DNA of 64,000 nucleotides from Sedimenticola thiotaurini (GTDB lineage: Bacteria; Pseudomonadota; Gammaproteobacteria; Chromatiales; Chromatiaceae). Numbering within the stretch: the stretch's first letter is position 1; every line of letters starts with the position of its first letter. The DNA is taken from the NCBI RefSeq assembly GCF_001007875.1, contig NZ_CP011412.1:2666001-2730000 (forward strand), given 5' to 3'. The notes below the pieces were generated by a model. It did no database searches. It saw nothing but the letters and a program-made list of their open reading frames with translations, and was not told the origin of the DNA. Position numbers and translations under genes: made by a program. Shown piece after piece: positions 37,299 through 47,650 of this stretch.

Positions 37299-37856
37299 TT
37301 GTCCAGACTCGACGACATCCTAGCCCAGATCGAAACCCGGGAAGCCAACAGCACCGCCAGGCAGCCGTGGAATCCGGCCCACTGCGGCGACGTGGATATT
37401 CGCATTGCCAGCGACGGCACCTGGTATCACGAGGGCCGTCCGTTCCAGCGCGAACAGCTGGTCAAGCTGTTCGCCTCGGTGTTGCGACGGGAGGCCGATG
37501 GCCATTACTACCTGCTGACCCCGGCCGAGAAGATGCGTATCCAGGTGGATGATGCCCCGTTTGTGGCGGTACAGCTGGAGCAGATCCCGGAACCGGAGCC
37601 GAGCCTGCTGTTCACCACTAACCTGGGCGAGCAGGTGGTGGCCGACGCCGACCACCCGATCCGGGTGGAGTTTGACCCCGCCACCGGCGAACCGCGCCCC
37701 TATATCCATTTCCGCGACAACCTGGATGCCCTGATCAACCGCAGCGTCTACCTGGAACTGGTGGAGCTGGGCGAACTGTTTGAACAGCACGGCCGCCGTC
37801 ACCTGGGGGTGACCAGTCAGGGTGTCCGTTTCGACCTGGGTTGTATCGACGAGTGA
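37299..37856 (+). CDS. DUF1285 family protein (TTG start)
   Basis: 185 aa. Family core is clear: WNPAHCGDVDIRIASDGTWY, then VKLFASVLRREADGHYYLLTPAEKMRI. Function unknown. The frame appears to start at a TTG (37299) with a weak GGA upstream; no ATG is available before the conserved part. It is followed by an acyltransferase gene 62 bp on. Confidence 0.86.
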   Translation: MSRLDDILAQIETREANSTARQPWNPAHCGDVDIRIASDGTWYHEGRPFQREQLVKLFASVLRREADGHYYLLTPAEKMRIQVDDAPFVAVQLEQIPEPEPSLLFTTNLGEQVVADADHPIRVEFDPATGEPRPYIHFRDNLDALINRSVYLELVELGELFEQHGRRHLGVTSQGVRFDLGCIDE

Positions 37857-37918
37857 TTACTCCCTGCCGCCACCCCGACGCCCCGGCTATGCGGACCGGG
37901 CAGATAACAGATTAGCCC

Positions 37919-38560
37919 ATGCGCAGTGCCCGCGTTGCCCATGACTGCCCCACCACCGGCCTGATCAGCTACTGGATCGGGCGTCTTCTGCTGACCCTGA
38001 TGGGCTGGCGGGTGGAGGGGAACATTCCACCGGGCCGCAAGTTTGTCCTGATCGGCGCCCCCCACACCAGCAACTGGGATTTCCCGGTCGGTATTGCCGC
38101 CGCCTACCTGGTGCGGCTGAAGGTCAACTGGGTCGGCAAACACACCCTGTTCCGCTGGCCCTTTGGTGGCTTCATGCGCTGGCTGGGCGGCATCGGCGTG
38201 GACCGGTCCAACCCCCACGGTGTGGTGGAGCAGCTGGCCGGTCAGCTCCGGGCAGCCGACCGCATGATGCTGGCCATCACTCCGGACGGCACCCGGGGTC
38301 CACGGGAGTACTGGAAATCGGGTTTCTATCGCATTGCCCTGGCGGCCGACGTACCGCTGTTGTGCGTGTCACTGGATTTCTCCCGCAAAACGGTCCGGGT
38401 GGGCCTCTGCTTCAAACCCAGCGGCGATATCCGGGCCGATATGGAACAGATCCGCGGCTTCTTCGATGGTGTGGTTGGCGCCCACCCGCACAACCATACC
38501 CCGGTCCGCCTGCGCGATGAGCTGGAAAACCGCTTGCTTCCACAGAATATGCACCAATAA
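37919..38560 (+). CDS. PlsC-like 1-acylglycerol-phosphate acyltransferase family protein
   Basis: 213 aa. The HX4D catalytic motif is HTSNWD (about residues 44-50); further blocks are [12 protein letters not shown] and [10 protein letters not shown]. This resembles the short acyltransferases that act on glycerophospholipids or related lipids at the inner membrane. Substrate not determinable. gloA follows after 34 bp. Confidence 0.88.
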   Translation: MRSARVAHDCPTTGLISYWIGRLLLTLMGWRVEGNIPPGRKFVLIGAPHTSNWDFPVGIAAAYLVRLKVNWVGKHTLFRWPFGGFMRWLGGIGVDRSNPHGVVEQLAGQLRAADRMMLAITPDGTRGPREYWKSGFYRIALAADVPLLCVSLDFSRKTVRVGLCFKPSGDIRADMEQIRGFFDGVVGAHPHNHTPVRLRDELENRLLPQNMHQ

Positions 38561-38594
38561 TCAGACTATCCATTCCAACCAGAAGGCCAGACAG

Positions 38595-38978
38595 ATGAGA
38601 ATACTCCACACCATGCTGCGTACCGGCAACCTGCAACGCTCCATCGATTTCTACACGAAGGTGCTGGGCATGCAGTTACTGCGTCAGCAGGACTACCCGG
38701 AGGGGGAGTTCACCCTCGCATTCCTCGGTTATGGCGACGAGTCGGAACAGAGTGTGATCGAGCTGACCTACAACTGGGGACAGGAGAGCTACGACCTGGG
38801 CACCGGCTATGGCCACATCGCCATCGAGGTGGATGATGTCTACCAGGCCACCGAGCAGATCAAGGCCCAGGGCGGCAAGATCCTGCGTGACGCCGGACCG
38901 ATGAATGCCGGCAGCACCATTATCGCCTTCGTGGAGGACCCGGACGGCTATCCCATCGAACTGATCGGCGCCCGTTAA
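38595..38978 (+). CDS. gloA: Lactoylglutathione lyase (glyoxalase I)
   Basis: 127 aa. All four metal ligands of the Ni-type enzyme are in place: His5, the Glu in VIELTYNWG, the His in [11 protein letters not shown] and the Glu in [10 protein letters not shown]. It converts the methylglyoxal-glutathione adduct to S-lactoylglutathione. The start [10 protein letters not shown] is the standard N-terminus. Confidence 0.96.
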   Translation: MRILHTMLRTGNLQRSIDFYTKVLGMQLLRQQDYPEGEFTLAFLGYGDESEQSVIELTYNWGQESYDLGTGYGHIAIEVDDVYQATEQIKAQGGKILRDAGPMNAGSTIIAFVEDPDGYPIELIGAR

Positions 38979-39163
38979 CCCCACGCCAGCCCAACGTGCA
39001 TCCGGTTGCCGGGTCGGTCCATTGATCAGTCCGGCAGCCGGATCCCACGCGCCACCCTGTCCTCACCAGCCAGTTGGCAAACAGCAGAACGCCCGGCGGC
39101 CAGCCGCTGCGGTTCTCTTTATCCTATACTGAGGTGAATAAAAGTCACTGAAGGGAGGCTGGG

Positions 39164-39361
39164 ATGCGACGGGCGATTCTCACCAGTCAACGGCTGCTGG
39201 CGGTGTTTCTGGCCGGCATGCTGCTGCTCTTTTCCCCCATTGTCTCCCTGTTCGACCGACCCGAGTTCTGGTTCGGCATCCCGCTCATCTACCTCTACCT
39301 GTTAACCGTCTGGGCCGTTCTGATCCTGGCCATGGCGCTGATCATCGGCAGTCAGAAGTGA
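39164..39361 (+). CDS. Small two-helix membrane protein paired with a symporter-like kinase
   Basis: 65 aa. Two predicted membrane helices (about 10-30 and 38-60) joined by a short acidic/aromatic loop. It resembles the small subunit-like proteins encoded just before sodium/solute symporters and SSS-type sensor kinases. Its stop overlaps the start of the kinase (TGATG), so coupled translation and a physical partnership are likely (inference). It is preceded by a GGGAGG ribosome site. Confidence 0.78.
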   Translation: MRRAILTSQRLLAVFLAGMLLLFSPIVSLFDRPEFWFGIPLIYLYLLTVWAVLILAMALIIGSQK

Positions 39362-42135
39362 TGCTGGGCGGTCCACTGATCATCCTGGTCTCCCTGTTCT
39401 ACCTCGGCCTGCTGTTTGCCATCGCCTACTGGGCCGACCGGCGCGCCGACCAGGGACGTTCGGTGATCGCCCACCCCACTGTGTACGCCCTCTCCCTGGC
39501 GGTCTACTGCACCGCCTGGACCTACTACGGCAGCGTCGGACGGGCGGTGCAGAGCGGCGTCGGCTTCCTGCCCATATACCTGGGGCCGACCCTGGGGGCG
39601 GCACTCTGGGTGTTCCTGCTGCTGAAGATGATCCGGGTAAGCAAATCCCAGCGCATCACCTCCATCGCCGATTTCATCTCCTCACGGCACGGCAAGAGCC
39701 ACCTGCTGGGGGGGCTAGTAACGGTAATTGCCGTGGTGGGCGTGGTGCCCTATATCGCCCTGCAGCTGAAGGCGGTCTCCAACAGTTTCACCATCCTGAT
39801 GCAATACCCCCATATCCGCATGCCCGGCAGTGTCACCGCCCTGCCGTTCTGGCAGGATACCGCCCTTTACGTGGCCCTGCTGCTGGCCCTGTTCACCATT
39901 CTGTTCGGCACCCGCCATCTGGATGCCAGCGAGCGCCATGAGGGGATGGTGGCGGCCATCGCCTTTGAATCGATCGTCAAGCTGGCGGCCCTGACGGCGG
40001 TTGGCCTGTTCGTCACCTACGGCCTCTATGGGGGCTTTACCGATATCATGCAGCAGGCCCGGGCGGCCGGTCTGATGGAGTCGATGCTGGGTGCATCCAC
40101 GGTCTCTGACCAGAACTGGTTCGCCTTCTCCTTTCTGGCTGCCATGGCGGTGATCCTGCTGCCGCGCCAGTTCCAGGTGGCGGTGGTGGAGAACAGCAGC
40201 GAACGCCACATCCCCCGCGCCATCTGGCTGTTCCCCCTCTACCTGTTGCTGATCAACATCTTCGTGCTGCCCATCGCCCTGGCGGGGCAACTGGCCTTTC
40301 CCGGCGGCACAGTGGACGCCGACACCTTCGTGCTGACCCTGCCGATTGCCCAGGGTCAGGAGTGGCTGGCCATGTTCTCCTATCTGGGCGGCCTGTCGGC
40401 GGCCACCGGCATGGTGATCGTTGAGACCATCGCCCTCTCCACCATGGTCTGCAATGATCTGGTGATGCCGGTGCTGTTGCGCTACTGGCGCAACCGCCCG
40501 GCCCCGGTTGATCTGAGCAAGGTACTGCTGCGGGTGCGGCGCGGCGCTATTTTCGGCATCCTGCTGCTCGGCTTCACCTACTTCCACGTGGCCGGGGAGG
40601 CCTATGCCCTGGTCTCCATCGGCCTGATCAGCTTCGCCGCAGTGGCCCAGTTCGCACCCACCATGATCGGCGGTCTCTACTGGCGTGGCGGCACCCGGGC
40701 CGGCGCCTTGGCCGGACTGGGGGCCGGTTTCAGCATCTGGCTCTACACCCTGCTGATCCCCTCATTTGCCAAGTCCGGCTGGCTGCCCAGCGCATTCCTG
40801 GAGTACGGCCCGTTCGGCCTGGCCCTGCTGAAACCCCAGGCTCTGTTCGGCCTGGAGGACATGAACGAGATCAGCCACTGCCTGTTCTGGAGCCTGACCG
40901 CCAATATCGCGGCCTACCTGGCGGTCTCCCTGGTCAAATCACCCAATGCGGAGGAGACCGCCCAGGCCAGCCTGTTCGTGGACGCCATGAAACATGATCG
41001 CCCCGCCATCGGTCTGTGGCGCGGCAATGCCGATGTGGCGGAATTGAAACGGCTGGCCAGCCGCTTTCTGGGCAACCGCAAGGTGGATACGGCCTTCAAC
41101 CAGTTCTTTGCCAGCCGGGGCAGGCCTTTTGCGCCGGGGCAACCGGCGGATGCGGAGACCGTCCATTTTGCCGAGACCCTCCTGACCGGCGCTATCGGCA
41201 GCGCCTCGGCCCGGGTCATGGTGGCGTCGGTAGCCCAGGAGGAGCCCCTGGGCCTGGACGAGGTGATGGGTATTCTGGATGAAGCCTCCAGTATCCGCGC
41301 CTACAGCAAGGAGCTGGAACAGAAGTCCCGGGAGCTGGAGGCCGCCACCAGCGAACTGCGCGCCGCCAACACCCGACTGCGGGAGCTGGACCAGCTGAAG
41401 GACGACTTTATGTCCTCGGTGACCCATGAGCTGCGCACACCCCTGACCTCGATCCGCGCCTTCTCGGAGATGCTGCTGGATGATCCGCGCATGGCACTGG
41501 ATGATCGCAAGCGCTTCCTGGGCATCATCGTGAGCGAGACCGAACGGCTCACCCGGCTGGTCAACCAGGTGCTGGACCTGGCCCGGATCGAGGCGGGGCA
41601 AGGCGAGTGGACCACCGGCGAAGTGGACCTGGTGGCCCTGATCGAGCAGTCCATCGAAACCACCAGCCAACTCTATCGGGATCACGGTGCCCGGGTCGAA
41701 ACCGATATTCCGACGGGGAATTTCCGGGTCTGGGCCGATTCCGACCGGCTGTTGCAGGTGATGCTCAACCTGCTTGCCAACGCGGTCAAGTTCGTCCCCG
41801 CCGACAGCGGCCGGGTCCGTATCACCCTCTCCGAAGAGAGCCGGGACTACCGGATCAGCGTGGCGGACAACGGCCCGGGCATAGAGCCGGGCCAGGAGGA
41901 GGCCATATTTGAAAAATTCCAGTCCGGTGACAGCAGCAGCGCCGGCAACCCCATGGGCACCGGCCTGGGCCTGCCGATCAGCCGCCAGATTATCCAGCAC
42001 TTCGGCGGCCGGTTGTGGGCTGAGAGCCATCCCGAAAAGGGTGCTATCTTTTCCTTTAGGATGCCAAAAGGCAGCCAGCGGTTGCCGGCAAGCGAGACGG
42101 GATCGAGAGATGAGCCAACACATACTGATTGTTGA
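39361..42135 (+). CDS. Sodium/solute symporter-like sensor histidine kinase (CbrA/CrbS type)
   Basis: 924 aa. About the first 550 residues form a multi-helix SSF transporter-like domain. A linker and coiled coil (about 640-690, SKELEQKSRELEAATSELRA) lead to HisKA (DFMSSVTHELRTPLTSIRAF) and HATPase (ADNGPGIEPGQEE, GTGLGLPISRQIIQHFGG). Relatives sense or transport a metabolite (acetate for CrbS, His/C-N balance for CbrA). I see no PAS or receiver domain. Its 3' end overlaps a receiver gene by 26 bp. Confidence 0.92.
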   Translation: MLGGPLIILVSLFYLGLLFAIAYWADRRADQGRSVIAHPTVYALSLAVYCTAWTYYGSVGRAVQSGVGFLPIYLGPTLGAALWVFLLLKMIRVSKSQRITSIADFISSRHGKSHLLGGLVTVIAVVGVVPYIALQLKAVSNSFTILMQYPHIRMPGSVTALPFWQDTALYVALLLALFTILFGTRHLDASERHEGMVAAIAFESIVKLAALTAVGLFVTYGLYGGFTDIMQQARAAGLMESMLGASTVSDQNWFAFSFLAAMAVILLPRQFQVAVVENSSERHIPRAIWLFPLYLLLINIFVLPIALAGQLAFPGGTVDADTFVLTLPIAQGQEWLAMFSYLGGLSAATGMVIVETIALSTMVCNDLVMPVLLRYWRNRPAPVDLSKVLLRVRRGAIFGILLLGFTYFHVAGEAYALVSIGLISFAAVAQFAPTMIGGLYWRGGTRAGALAGLGAGFSIWLYTLLIPSFAKSGWLPSAFLEYGPFGLALLKPQALFGLEDMNEISHCLFWSLTANIAAYLAVSLVKSPNAEETAQASLFVDAMKHDRPAIGLWRGNADVAELKRLASRFLGNRKVDTAFNQFFASRGRPFAPGQPADAETVHFAETLLTGAIGSASARVMVASVAQEEPLGLDEVMGILDEASSIRAYSKELEQKSRELEAATSELRAANTRLRELDQLKDDFMSSVTHELRTPLTSIRAFSEMLLDDPRMALDDRKRFLGIIVSETERLTRLVNQVLDLARIEAGQGEWTTGEVDLVALIEQSIETTSQLYRDHGARVETDIPTGNFRVWADSDRLLQVMLNLLANAVKFVPADSGRVRITLSEESRDYRISVADNGPGIEPGQEEAIFEKFQSGDSSSAGNPMGTGLGLPISRQIIQHFGGRLWAESHPEKGAIFSFRMPKGSQRLPASETGSRDEPTHTDC

Positions 42136-42484
42136 TGATGAGAAGAATATCGCCATCTCGGTCGATTACCTGCTACGCCGGGAGGGCTACGCGGTATCGG
42201 TGGCCCATGACGGCGAAGAGGGTCTACGACTGATCAGGGAGGAGCGACCCGACCTGGTGCTGCTCGACATCATGATGCCCAGGCTGGACGGTTTTCAGGT
42301 CTGTGAGGCGGTCCGACAGGATCCGGCACTGGCCGGTATCCGCATTGTCATGCTGACCGCCAAAGGGCGGGATGCGGAGCGAGAGAAGGGCCTGGCACTG
42401 GGTGCCGACGCCTACATCACCAAACCCTTCTCCACCCGGGAACTGGTCAGCCAGATCAAGGCGCTGCTCGCACCGGCGGCATAA
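42110..42484 (+). CDS. Single-domain response regulator
   Basis: 124 aa receiver: acidic pocket VDDEKN, phospho-acceptor Asp in LVLLDIMMPRLDGF, Lys in YITKPFSTREL. There is no DNA-binding domain. It is encoded overlapping the SSS-type kinase and is presumably its direct phosphorylation partner. In CrbSR and CbrAB systems the partner has a DNA-binding output, so this one must act through protein contact or a phosphorelay (inference). Confidence 0.9.
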   Translation: MSQHILIVDDEKNIAISVDYLLRREGYAVSVAHDGEEGLRLIREERPDLVLLDIMMPRLDGFQVCEAVRQDPALAGIRIVMLTAKGRDAEREKGLALGADAYITKPFSTRELVSQIKALLAPAA

Positions 42485-42499
42485 ACAGGAGAGCCCAGG

Positions 42500-43978
42500 A
42501 TGGCCAACAGAGAAGCGACACTTGATAGCAGGGGTGGCTACAGCCAGGCCAGCGGGCCGGGCCTGGTGGAGGGCTCACTGCGCCAGGTGGCGCAACGACC
42601 ACCCCTCACCCTGCCCCCGTCCGCCACGGTGCGCGAGGCACTGGCCGGCATGAACCAGCAACAGGCCGAAACCCTGGTGGTAGTGGATGAGCAGGAGCAG
42701 CTGCCCCTCGGTATCGTTACCCTGAATGACCTGGTGTATGCCATCACCCTGGATGGCGGCGGCCTGGAAGAACCGGTTGCCGGCATGATGACCGCCGCGC
42801 CCCTGAGTCTGCCGGCCGATGCCCCCACCCATCGCGCCACCGTGCTGATGGCGAAACGGGGCGTGCGCCATATCGTGCTGCTGGAGCCGGATGGGCGCCT
42901 CTGCAATGTGATCTCCCGGGCCGATCTGTTCGGCCTGCGCGGCGGCGGGGCCGACCTGCTGGCGGAGTCGGTCACCGCTGCCATGGATGTGGCACAGATG
43001 GCCCAGGCCGCCGCGGCCATCCGCCAACGGGGCAGTGAACTGTTCGCCGCCGGTATGGGCGCGGAGGCGATCTGCCACTGGATGTCGGCCCTGAACGACC
43101 TGGTGGTGATGCGGGTGATCGAGCTGATTGAGGACGAGTTCGACCTGCCAGCGGTGCCCTGGTGCTGGATGGTAATGGGTTCCGAGGGGCGGCTGGAGCA
43201 GACCTTCGCCACCGATCAGGACAATGGCCTGGTGTTCCAGGCCGATGATGCCAGCGCCGCGATCCGGCTGCGGGAAGCGTTTCTGCCGTTTGCCCGGGCC
43301 GTCAACAAGGGGCTGGACGCCTGCGGCTTCACCCTCTGCCGGGGTGGTATCATGGCCGGCAACCCGGCCTGGTGCCTGAGCCTGGCGGAGTGGCAGGCAC
43401 GCTTCAGCGACTGGATGCGCACACCCGATCCGAAGGCCCTGCTGCACAGCGCTATCTTTTTCGATTTCCGGCCCCTGTATGGCCGCTATGAACTGGTGGA
43501 TGAGCTGCGCAACTGGCTGCTGCCCCAACCACCGGAGCATCCCCGCTTTCTGCGCGCCCTGGCGGTGGAGGCGTTGAGCTGCGGACCGCCCCTGGGCTGG
43601 ACCGGCGGATTTGTCTATGACGGCGGGATCGAACACCCCCACAGTATCGATCTGAAACGGTTTGGAGCACGGCCGTTTGTCGATGCGGCACGGATCTGGA
43701 GCCTGATGTACGGGGTCTGGGCCACCAGTACCGGTGACCGGTTGCGGGCGGTGGCGGAGCCGCTCAATCTGTCCGCCGAGCAGGTGGCCGGTGAGGTGGA
43801 GTCGTTCTACCTGATCCAGCGCTTCCGGTTTCGTCAGCAGCTGGTGGCGGAGGATCCGGACGACGTCAACCGGGTCGATCCCGATACTCTGAATGAGCTG
43901 CACCGGCTGATGCTCAAAGAGGCGTTCAAGCAGGCCAAGAAACTCCAGTTACGCCTGAAACTGCAGCACGGACTGTAG
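42500..43978 (+). CDS. CBS-domain / DUF294 nucleotidyltransferase-like protein
   Basis: 492 aa. Two CBS domains (about 30-155) are followed by a DUF294 nucleotidyltransferase domain (MGSEGRLEQTFATDQDNGLVF, with the GS and D-x-D-type residues) and a C-terminal helical substrate-binding domain. Relatives sit next to actP/acs acetate genes and are thought to modify or regulate a partner in a ligand-dependent way. Here it follows the sensor kinase and receiver (15-bp gap), which fits an acetate/carbon control unit, but no acs or actP is in the window. Confidence 0.88.
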   Translation: MANREATLDSRGGYSQASGPGLVEGSLRQVAQRPPLTLPPSATVREALAGMNQQQAETLVVVDEQEQLPLGIVTLNDLVYAITLDGGGLEEPVAGMMTAAPLSLPADAPTHRATVLMAKRGVRHIVLLEPDGRLCNVISRADLFGLRGGGADLLAESVTAAMDVAQMAQAAAAIRQRGSELFAAGMGAEAICHWMSALNDLVVMRVIELIEDEFDLPAVPWCWMVMGSEGRLEQTFATDQDNGLVFQADDASAAIRLREAFLPFARAVNKGLDACGFTLCRGGIMAGNPAWCLSLAEWQARFSDWMRTPDPKALLHSAIFFDFRPLYGRYELVDELRNWLLPQPPEHPRFLRALAVEALSCGPPLGWTGGFVYDGGIEHPHSIDLKRFGARPFVDAARIWSLMYGVWATSTGDRLRAVAEPLNLSAEQVAGEVESFYLIQRFRFRQQLVAEDPDDVNRVDPDTLNELHRLMLKEAFKQAKKLQLRLKLQHGL

Positions 43979-43983
43979 CCCGC

Positions 43984-44457
43984 CTACTCGGGCGAGCCGG
44001 CGGCCCCGTCTGTCTGCAACTGCTCGATGGCGGCGACCTTTCCATCCACGAACTCCACCCGCGCCACGGTGTACTCTTCCTGGGTCTCCGCATTGAACCA
44101 GACACTGTGATAACGGATACGGCGCCGGCCAGCGCCATCGATAAAGTAAACCGGAACGGTCATGCGGTCCCAGTAAGGGTAGTACTGGACCCGGGTATAA
44201 CCCCAGATGGTGGCGCGACGCGCTTCAGTCACCCGGGTAAACACATGGTCCGGCGGTCCCCAGGCCAGGCGTACCATGTCCGGTGTGAATCCCACCTCCA
44301 CACTGCCCTGCCGGATCTGGGTCTGGATCTCCTCCGGGAAGCTGTCGAACAGCTCCTGGTTGTCGGCGATGCGGCGATCGCGCCGCTCCTGCACCGTCGC
44401 GCATCCCGCCAGCAGCAGCAGACAGAGTCCCAGAACCACCACACGCTGAATTTTCAT
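43984..44457 (-). CDS. Hypothetical lipoprotein
   Basis: 157 aa. Lipoprotein signal with lipobox LLAGC (Cys19). The mature part resembles the SmpA/OmlA-like beta fold in pattern (SVEVGFTPDMVRLAWGPPDHVF), but I do not assign it firmly. It is convergent with the DUF294 gene, 5 bp apart. Confidence 0.78.
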   Translation of the reverse strand: MKIQRVVVLGLCLLLLAGCATVQERRDRRIADNQELFDSFPEEIQTQIRQGSVEVGFTPDMVRLAWGPPDHVFTRVTEARRATIWGYTRVQYYPYWDRMTVPVYFIDGAGRRRIRYHSVWFNAETQEEYTVARVEFVDGKVAAIEQLQTDGAAGSPE

Positions 44458-44561
44458 AACTACTCCTGAATAATGCGCACCGGCTGGATGATCCCGCCAG
44501 CGGGTGTCTCGTCAGCCCGACCCTGGCGGATAGTATAGACCGCCGGGACAATCGGCACAGC

Positions 44562-45053
44562 TCAGGCGTTCAGGTCGGGATTACGACGCACAAACCAGGT
44601 GGAATCCAGGGTGGTGACCAACTGCTCCTCCTGGCGCCGGATCTCGACCCGGAACTTGATCATACCCTCGCCGGGACGACTGGCCAGGGGACGCATCTCG
44701 ACCAGTTCGGTGCGGGAAAAGAGCCGGTCTCCCACATGCACCGGTTGCAGCCAACGGATATTGTCCCAGCCGGGCGAGATGACCGTCTTGGCATTGGGAA
44801 ACGCCTCCTTGCTGAGGCGTCGCCAGATGGACAGCACCTGGGGACCGGAGGCGATCAGACCGCCCCAGCCCAGGGCCACGGCGGCCGCCTCATCCACATG
44901 AAACGGCTCCGGGTCATACAGGGTGGCGAACTCGATCATCTCCTGGCGACACATCTCCCAGTCGCCGAATTCGAACTGTTCACCAATCGAAAAGTCCTCA
45001 AACCAGCGCTTGTCCGGAAAGACACCGCGCCGGCTTGGCTCTTGTTGATACAT
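44562..45053 (-). CDS. MaoC-like (R)-specific enoyl-CoA hydratase family protein
   Basis: 163 aa hot-dog fold. The hydratase motif with catalytic Asp and His is present (ATLYDPEPFHVDEAAA). A second block is SPGWDNIRWLQPVHVGDRL. The substrate is likely an acyl-CoA, but this is not certain. Start MYQQEPSRRG at 45053, preceded by AGGTGA; a longer reading runs back into the chemoreceptor gene. Encoded downstream of that gene, same strand. Confidence 0.87.
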   Translation of the reverse strand: MYQQEPSRRGVFPDKRWFEDFSIGEQFEFGDWEMCRQEMIEFATLYDPEPFHVDEAAAVALGWGGLIASGPQVLSIWRRLSKEAFPNAKTVISPGWDNIRWLQPVHVGDRLFSRTELVEMRPLASRPGEGMIKFRVEIRRQEEQLVTTLDSTWFVRRNPDLNA

Positions 45054-45150
45054 AGGCTCACCTGATTGCAGAGGTAAGCCTCCATTCAACCAGTGCGGCT
45101 GGCAATCTGTCCAGCCCTGTTCCGCTCCCCCTGACCCCTGTGGGAACGGC

Positions 45151-46728
45151 TCAGACACTCTTGTCCATGAACTGGTCCACCAGGCCATCCAGCTGGATGA
45201 TCGACTCGACCATCTGTTCGGTAGCATCGGCACTCTGCTTGGCGCCCAGGGATATCTCTTCAAAAACCTGGCTGATATTGACGATGTTCCGCTGGATATC
45301 ATCCGCCACAGCGCTCTGCTCTTCCGATGCGGTGGCCACCTGGATGTTCATGTCGCTGATGGTGTTGATGGTCTCGGCCAACGCCTGCAGAGCAGTGCCT
45401 GCGCGCCCGGCGATATCGACACAGTTATCTGCGCTGGCCTGGCTCCGGTCCATCACCTGCACCGCCTCCCTGGAGCCATTCTGCAGATAGTCGATCATGG
45501 TCTCGATCTCCTGGGTCGACTCCTGGGTGCGACTGGCCAGGGTTCGCACCTCATCCGCCACCACCGCAAAACCGCGCCCCTGCTCACCGGCCCGGGCCGC
45601 TTCGATGGCGGCATTGAGGGCCAGCAGGTTGGTCTGTTCGGCAATGCCTTTGATCACGGCAAGGATACTGCCGATATTTTCACTGTAACCGGAGAGTTGC
45701 TGAATCACGCTGGAGGATTGCTGAATCTCCTGACTGAGTTGATGGATAGCGGTGATGGTCTCTTCCACAACCGCCTGGCCGGCCTGGCTCTCCTTCAGGC
45801 TGTCCGTGGTCTGTTCAGCGGTCATGGCGGCATTTTTCGCCACATCCTGCACCGTGGCCGACATCTCGGTCATGGCGGTGGCCACCTGGGTTATCTCCTG
45901 CTGCTGGGTATCCACCCCCTGGCTGGTGCGATTGGCCGCTTCCGAGGTGACATCGGCGGTCTCCCGCAAGATCCGCGTGGTATCCGACAAGCGCCCGATC
46001 ACCGCATTCAGCTTGGAACGCTGCATGCGCATGGCCAAAGCTATCTGGCCGAACTCATCATCCCGGTCCGTGTAGACCTTGCACATCACCGGATGGTAGA
46101 AGATGGACCGGGCCCACTCCACCATGGCTGCCATGGGCATCATCAGGATGGTATTGACCCCGACGATCAGACCGGCGCTGAGCAACCAGCCCCAGATACT
46201 GTAGGACTGCAGTGATGCGTTCAGGCTGGTCACGGCGGCCGGCAGCAGTGCCAGCAGGTTGGACAGAATCAGCAGATTGCGTAACCCGATCCGGGCCCGC
46301 AGACTGGGTTTGTAATCCTTGCCTTCCCGCAGCTTTTGGTAGATACCCTTGGCCCGTTCGACACACGCCTGCTCCGGTTTATATCGGACCGATTGATACT
46401 CCACCGTCTTGCCATTCTGTTCGATCGGTGTGACCAGGGCATCGACCCAGTAGTAGTCGCCGTTCTTGCAGCGGTTCTTCACCATCCCCATCCACGGTCG
46501 GCCCGATTTCACCGTATCCCAGAGGCTCTGAAACGCGGCAGGCGGCATATCCGGATGACGAACCACGTTGTGGTTCTTGTGCAGCAGCTCATCTTCGGGG
46601 AAACCGCTGATGTCGATAAAATCCGGATTGATATAGGTGATCGCACCCTTCAGATCGGTTGTGGAGAGTATGTTGGCATCGATGCTGAACTGCTTTTCCA
46701 CATCGGTGACGGGATGATTGATCTTCAT
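45151..46728 (-). CDS. Methyl-accepting chemotaxis protein with N-terminal PAS (Aer-like)
   Basis: 525 aa. PAS domain at about 15-120 ([30 protein letters not shown]), the Aer/energy-taxis type. Then two closely spaced membrane helices (about 150-205), HAMP-like region, and the MCP signalling domain with the hairpin tip [20 protein letters not shown]. No large periplasmic domain, so it should sense an internal redox or energy signal. AAGGA ribosome site before the ATG. Confidence 0.94.
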   Translation of the reverse strand: MKINHPVTDVEKQFSIDANILSTTDLKGAITYINPDFIDISGFPEDELLHKNHNVVRHPDMPPAAFQSLWDTVKSGRPWMGMVKNRCKNGDYYWVDALVTPIEQNGKTVEYQSVRYKPEQACVERAKGIYQKLREGKDYKPSLRARIGLRNLLILSNLLALLPAAVTSLNASLQSYSIWGWLLSAGLIVGVNTILMMPMAAMVEWARSIFYHPVMCKVYTDRDDEFGQIALAMRMQRSKLNAVIGRLSDTTRILRETADVTSEAANRTSQGVDTQQQEITQVATAMTEMSATVQDVAKNAAMTAEQTTDSLKESQAGQAVVEETITAIHQLSQEIQQSSSVIQQLSGYSENIGSILAVIKGIAEQTNLLALNAAIEAARAGEQGRGFAVVADEVRTLASRTQESTQEIETMIDYLQNGSREAVQVMDRSQASADNCVDIAGRAGTALQALAETINTISDMNIQVATASEEQSAVADDIQRNIVNISQVFEEISLGAKQSADATEQMVESIIQLDGLVDQFMDKSV

Positions 46729-47180
46729 GAATTACCGTCCTTTCTTATTCCGCTGGCGAAAATTGGTGGGTACCGCGTCCATACAGCCAAATGGCTTAAA
46801 GATTCATTCGGCAGTAAGGCAGATAACTGAACCACAGCTGGGCATCGATTTTTCAATACGATAATTGTGGTAATAATAACGGAACATAACTGATCTATCC
46901 ACGCTTTAGTGATGACTAACATAACCGATAAGTCTTTAATTCTTATGACAAACTCCCGGTTGAGAAAAACTCGAAAGCAATTCCGATACCAACAGCTAAC
47001 TTGTCAAGACCCATCCGGATAAATGGCTTTCCGAACCAACCCATATGCCGGCCGACAAGGGGGTCGTAACAGCTCGGACAGGCCTGACTCCATCCAATGA
47101 ACTGCACCAACCCGGGGCACAACGCACGGTTATGAATCGTCCCGTTCGGCAGATACCTGCGGGCATGCTAAATTGAGCCT
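46729..47180. other. Divergent intergenic region, no gene seen
   Basis: 452 bp between the chemoreceptor and a divergent hypothetical gene. It is more AT-rich than its surroundings near 46840-46980. The chemoreceptor Shine-Dalgarno is near its left end. I looked for a sigma-28 flagellar-type promoter facing the chemoreceptor and found none convincing. Confidence 0.45.
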
Positions 47181-47576
47181 ATGAGCACGCTGCGCCGTTA
47201 TCACAGACGTCCCGACCAGGCGATTACCGCCATCCAGCTGGCGCTGGAGAGCGACGGCCTTCGCTATCACAAATGGGGAGCCGAACAGTTTGCCGCACCG
47301 GGGGACTGGCTGGTGGACAATAACGGCGACATCTACACCGTGGCGGCCGATGTCTTCGCCCGCACCTACCGACAGGTCTCCCCGGGTCGGTTTATCAAGG
47401 CCACACCGGTCTGGGCCCGCCGGGCGACCCGGCCGGGCGCACTGCCTACCCGGGAAGGGGAGTCACACTTCGCCGCCGGTGACTACCTGGTGTTCAACCA
47501 GCCCGATGCAACTGATGGCTACTGCATGACAGCGGAGCAGTTTCACGCCCTGTACGAACCGGACGAAACGGATTAA
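47181..47576 (+). CDS. Hypothetical protein with internal repeat, 131 aa
   Basis: Not recognised. Two similar halves: APGDWLVDNNGDIYTVAADVFARTY (about residues 35-60) and AAGDYLVFNQPDATDGYCMTAEQFHALY (about 100-127). Both have the pattern GD(W/Y)LV-N ... F...Y, so this may be a duplicated small beta domain. No signal peptide. It precedes the muramidase gene on the same strand by 74 bp. Confidence 0.68.
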   Translation: MSTLRRYHRRPDQAITAIQLALESDGLRYHKWGAEQFAAPGDWLVDNNGDIYTVAADVFARTYRQVSPGRFIKATPVWARRATRPGALPTREGESHFAAGDYLVFNQPDATDGYCMTAEQFHALYEPDETD

Positions 47577-47650
47577 CCCGCCCCAACCTGAGACAGCCGG
47601 CCACACACTGCTATCCTCTTAAACAGCCAACCAGAGGATGGAACATCAAC

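Noticed and set aside
46729-47180. Sigma-28 (flagellar) promoter for the chemoreceptor
   Set aside because: CCGATAA occurs near 46923 but on the wrong strand for that gene and without a matching -35 element.
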